This document shows positions 5,703 to 7,227 of a stretch of 7,227 nucleotides of DNA, piece after piece. A model generated the notes under the pieces. It was not told the DNA's origin. It worked only from the letters and a program-made list of their open reading frames with translations, and did no database searches. The stretch's first letter is position 1; each line of letters begins with the position of its first letter. Source of the stretch: DATLBY01 sp035526665 (GTDB lineage: Bacteria > Acidobacteriota > Terriglobia > Bryobacterales > Bryobacteraceae); assembly GCA_035526665.1 (NCBI GenBank), contig DATLBY010000093.1, positions 1 to 7,227 on the forward strand. The letters run 5' to 3'. The position numbers and the translations under genes are program-made.

Positions 5703-7016
5703 ATGCCGGAATCGCCAGTAAATCTCTCCGCGTACTGGCGGCTTCTCCAGACAAATCGGAATTTCCGCCTCCTCTGGTTTGCCCAGATCGTCAGCGAAAT
5801 CGGCGATTGGCTGTATGCGGTCGCGATTTACAGCTTGATTCTCGACCTCACGGGCAGCGCCAAGTCGATGTCGTTTGCCTTCGTGCTTCAGGTCCTCCCC
5901 CAGTTTTTTGCGGCGCCCACCGCCGGAATGCTCAACGATCGCATCAGCCGCCGGCAGGTGATGCTGATCGCCGACTGGTCCCGCGCCGTCACTACGTTCT
6001 GCATGTTGTTTGCCCAGACCCGTGAGCTGCTCTGGCTGCTCTACGTTCTTCTGTTTCTCGAGACGGTGTTCTGGGCCTTGTTTGAACCCGCGCATACCGC
6101 CGTGATCCCGAATATCACCAGCGAAAATCGCGAACGTCTCGTAGCCAACGGACTTGCCTCAACCACGTGGTCGTTTACCCTCGCCATCGGCTCGGCTCTG
6201 GGCGGCGTCCTAGCAGCCTTTTTCGGGCGCAATGCTGTCTTCATTATTAATTCACTCTCCTTTGTCGCGTCGGCGCTGCTGATCCGCCAGATGCGGTTTG
6301 AGGAGCCGCACCTCGCGGACATGCCTCCCATGAAGGCGCGGGAGATGGTGGATTTCTCCCCCATGCTGGAGGGGCTGCGCTACGTAAAGAAGGATCCCAG
6401 GATGCTGGCCACCATGTTCGTGAAGTGCGGCCTCTCCACGATGGGAAGTAATTGGGTCCTGTTGCCTATCTTTGGAAAGAACATTTTTCCGGTCACTGTA
6501 CGGGGCCTCGATCCGCGGTCCAGCGGGATGCTCGGAATGAGTCTGCTGATGGGTTGCCGGGGCATTGGCGCGCTGCTGGGGCCGCTGGTGGCCAGCCGTT
6601 GGACCGGCCATGATCCGGGCCGATTCCGGCTCGCAATTCTGTTTGCCTTCCTGATTGGATCGGTCGGTTATCTCGCGCTGGGTCTCTCTTCAACCCTACT
6701 TTTTGCCTGCGCCGCTGTTGTTTTTGCGCATTCCGGTGGAGCCATGGCCTGGGTATTCTCGACCACGCTGCTTCAGGAGCAGACCGAGGATCGGTTCCGG
6801 GGACGCGTGTTCTCCGCAGAATACGCGATGAGCATGCTGATTCTTTCCGCCGTCAGCTATAGCGCCGGGGTTTTGGCCGATGAGGGGATACCTGTCCGCA
6901 CGCTGGCTACCTGGACCGGGTATCTGATCCTCCTGCCGGCTCTTCTCTGGGGGTTAGCACAACGTCTGTGGCAAGAAAAACCCGCGCAAATCCCTCGGCA
7001 AGCGAAGGCGGAGTAA
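5703..7016 (+). CDS. MFS transporter, DHA3/MefA-EntS-type efflux permease
   Basis: This is a 437-residue inner-membrane protein of the major facilitator superfamily, presumably a proton-driven exporter. Twelve helices can be placed at about 24-45, 55-77, 86-104, 108-130, 153-174, 176-195, 236-256, 276-298, 308-328, 331-352, 371-391 and 402-420. The N-terminal segment FRLLWFAQIVSEIGDWLY, the loop 2-3 motif GMLNDRISRRQVM (75-87), the helix 4 region ALFEPAHTAVIP (125-136) and the late loop RFRGRVFS (364-371) are typical of the DHA3 drug/siderophore exporter branch. The substrate cannot be read from sequence. The ATG at 5703 sits one base after the trpS stop (TGAAATG) with no clear Shine-Dalgarno sequence, so translation is probably coupled to trpS. 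The last 36 codons, including helix 12, overlap the minus-strand kinase-like gene. Confidence 0.92.
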   Translation: MPESPVNLSAYWRLLQTNRNFRLLWFAQIVSEIGDWLYAVAIYSLILDLTGSAKSMSFAFVLQVLPQFFAAPTAGMLNDRISRRQVMLIADWSRAVTTFCMLFAQTRELLWLLYVLLFLETVFWALFEPAHTAVIPNITSENRERLVANGLASTTWSFTLAIGSALGGVLAAFFGRNAVFIINSLSFVASALLIRQMRFEEPHLADMPPMKAREMVDFSPMLEGLRYVKKDPRMLATMFVKCGLSTMGSNWVLLPIFGKNIFPVTVRGLDPRSSGMLGMSLLMGCRGIGALLGPLVASRWTGHDPGRFRLAILFAFLIGSVGYLALGLSSTLLFACAAVVFAHSGGAMAWVFSTTLLQEQTEDRFRGRVFSAEYAMSMLILSAVSYSAGVLADEGIPVRTLATWTGYLILLPALLWGLAQRLWQEKPAQIPRQAKAE

Positions 7017-7227
7017 GCCGTGCGGCCAGAAGGTCCATGGCGGCCTCCGGGACCACGCGCGAGCGTTTGCAGTTGCGTTCCCGGCAGACTTCCAACTGCA
7101 CGTCGAAGAAAAGCGCCTCGACGTCGCAATTGTACAGTTCTCCGATCTTGATATACGGGCGCCGCTCGCTCTTCCTCAGGTTTGTAGCGTCGATGTAGGT
7201 GACTGGCCTCCCAAGCTCCAGCCGCTC
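6907..7227 (-). CDS. P-loop polynucleotide-kinase-like (AAA_33) ATPase, C-terminal part only
   Basis: The minus-strand frame is open from the right edge to a TAG at 6909-6907 and gives 106 residues; the start and the Walker A region lie outside the window. Visible residues fit the small kinase family related to the kinase part of polynucleotide kinase. YIDATN (11-16) is the strand with the conserved DATN. ALFFDVQLEVCRERN (38-52) is the strand followed by a helix with the CxxRN arginine element. VVPEAAMDLLAARLTPP (58-74) and AEGFARV (77-83) match the usual family C-terminus. In the family the reaction is transfer of the ATP gamma-phosphate to a nucleic-acid or small-molecule hydroxyl; the substrate here is unknown. 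The tail after V83 (about 23 residues, rich in Pro, Glu, Arg) is not recognisable. The gene overlaps the MFS gene by 110 bases tail-to-tail. A GTG at 7101 is an internal codon, not the start, because conserved sequence continues upstream. Confidence 0.78.
   Translation of the reverse strand, partial: ERLELGRPVTYIDATNLRKSERRPYIKIGELYNCDVEALFFDVQLEVCRERNCKRSRVVPEAAMDLLAARLTPPSLAEGFARVFLATDVVLTPREEPAGGSDTRSR

Noticed and set aside
6857..7129. Alternative minus-strand open frame at the MFS 3' end
   Set aside because: It has no family motifs, while the neighbouring frame ending at 6907 carries the conserved kinase residues and stays open to the window edge.
1..7227. Defence island, CRISPR array, insertion sequence, integrase or attachment site
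   Set aside because: No repeat-spacer pattern, terminal inverted repeats, transposase or integrase motifs were found; the genes look chromosomal and uniform in composition.

Overview
The window is a compact, gene-dense bacterial chromosomal segment, roughly 60% GC by eye. It carries six protein-coding genes, two of them cut by the window edges, and almost no intergenic DNA. The gene content suggests a member of Acidobacteriota, possibly a Solibacter/Bryobacter-type organism: a large two-VWA membrane protein, an exported NHL-repeat protein of the peptidyl-alpha-hydroxyglycine lyase type, and single-copy housekeeping genes in short, mixed-orientation units. That assignment is inference from gene style; no rRNA or other phylogenetic marker was compared.

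Left part (1-3482, + strand). A membrane-anchored VWA protein enters from the left edge and ends at 2448. A GC-rich hairpin with a GTAA tetraloop and a six-T run overlaps its stop codon and looks like an intrinsic terminator. Only 38 bases later a separate gene begins for a secreted six-bladed beta-propeller (NHL) protein. It keeps the residues I recall as the active site of the amidating lyase PAL.

Middle (3479-4708, - strand). A TRAM-domain, 4Fe-4S, SAM-dependent uracil-C5 RNA methyltransferase (RlmD type) converges on the NHL gene, and both stop codons share one CTAG. Its annotated start lies 3 bases from the start of trpS, which is read the other way.

Right part (4712-7227). trpS (tryptophanyl-tRNA synthetase) is followed after a single base by a 12-helix MFS exporter of the DHA3/MefA style, so these two probably form one transcription unit. 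The MFS gene overlaps tail-to-tail by 110 bases with the 3' end of a minus-strand gene. That gene runs off the right edge and resembles the C-terminal half of a P-loop polynucleotide-kinase-like (AAA_33) ATPase.

There is no shared pathway. rlmD and trpS are translation genes, and the kinase-like gene may also act on nucleic acid. I saw no CRISPR array, tRNA or rRNA gene, insertion sequence, attachment site or defence system, and no gene-free stretch over 300 bases. The most unusual material is the lone PAL-like enzyme and the very tight gene junctions, rather than a new multi-gene system.
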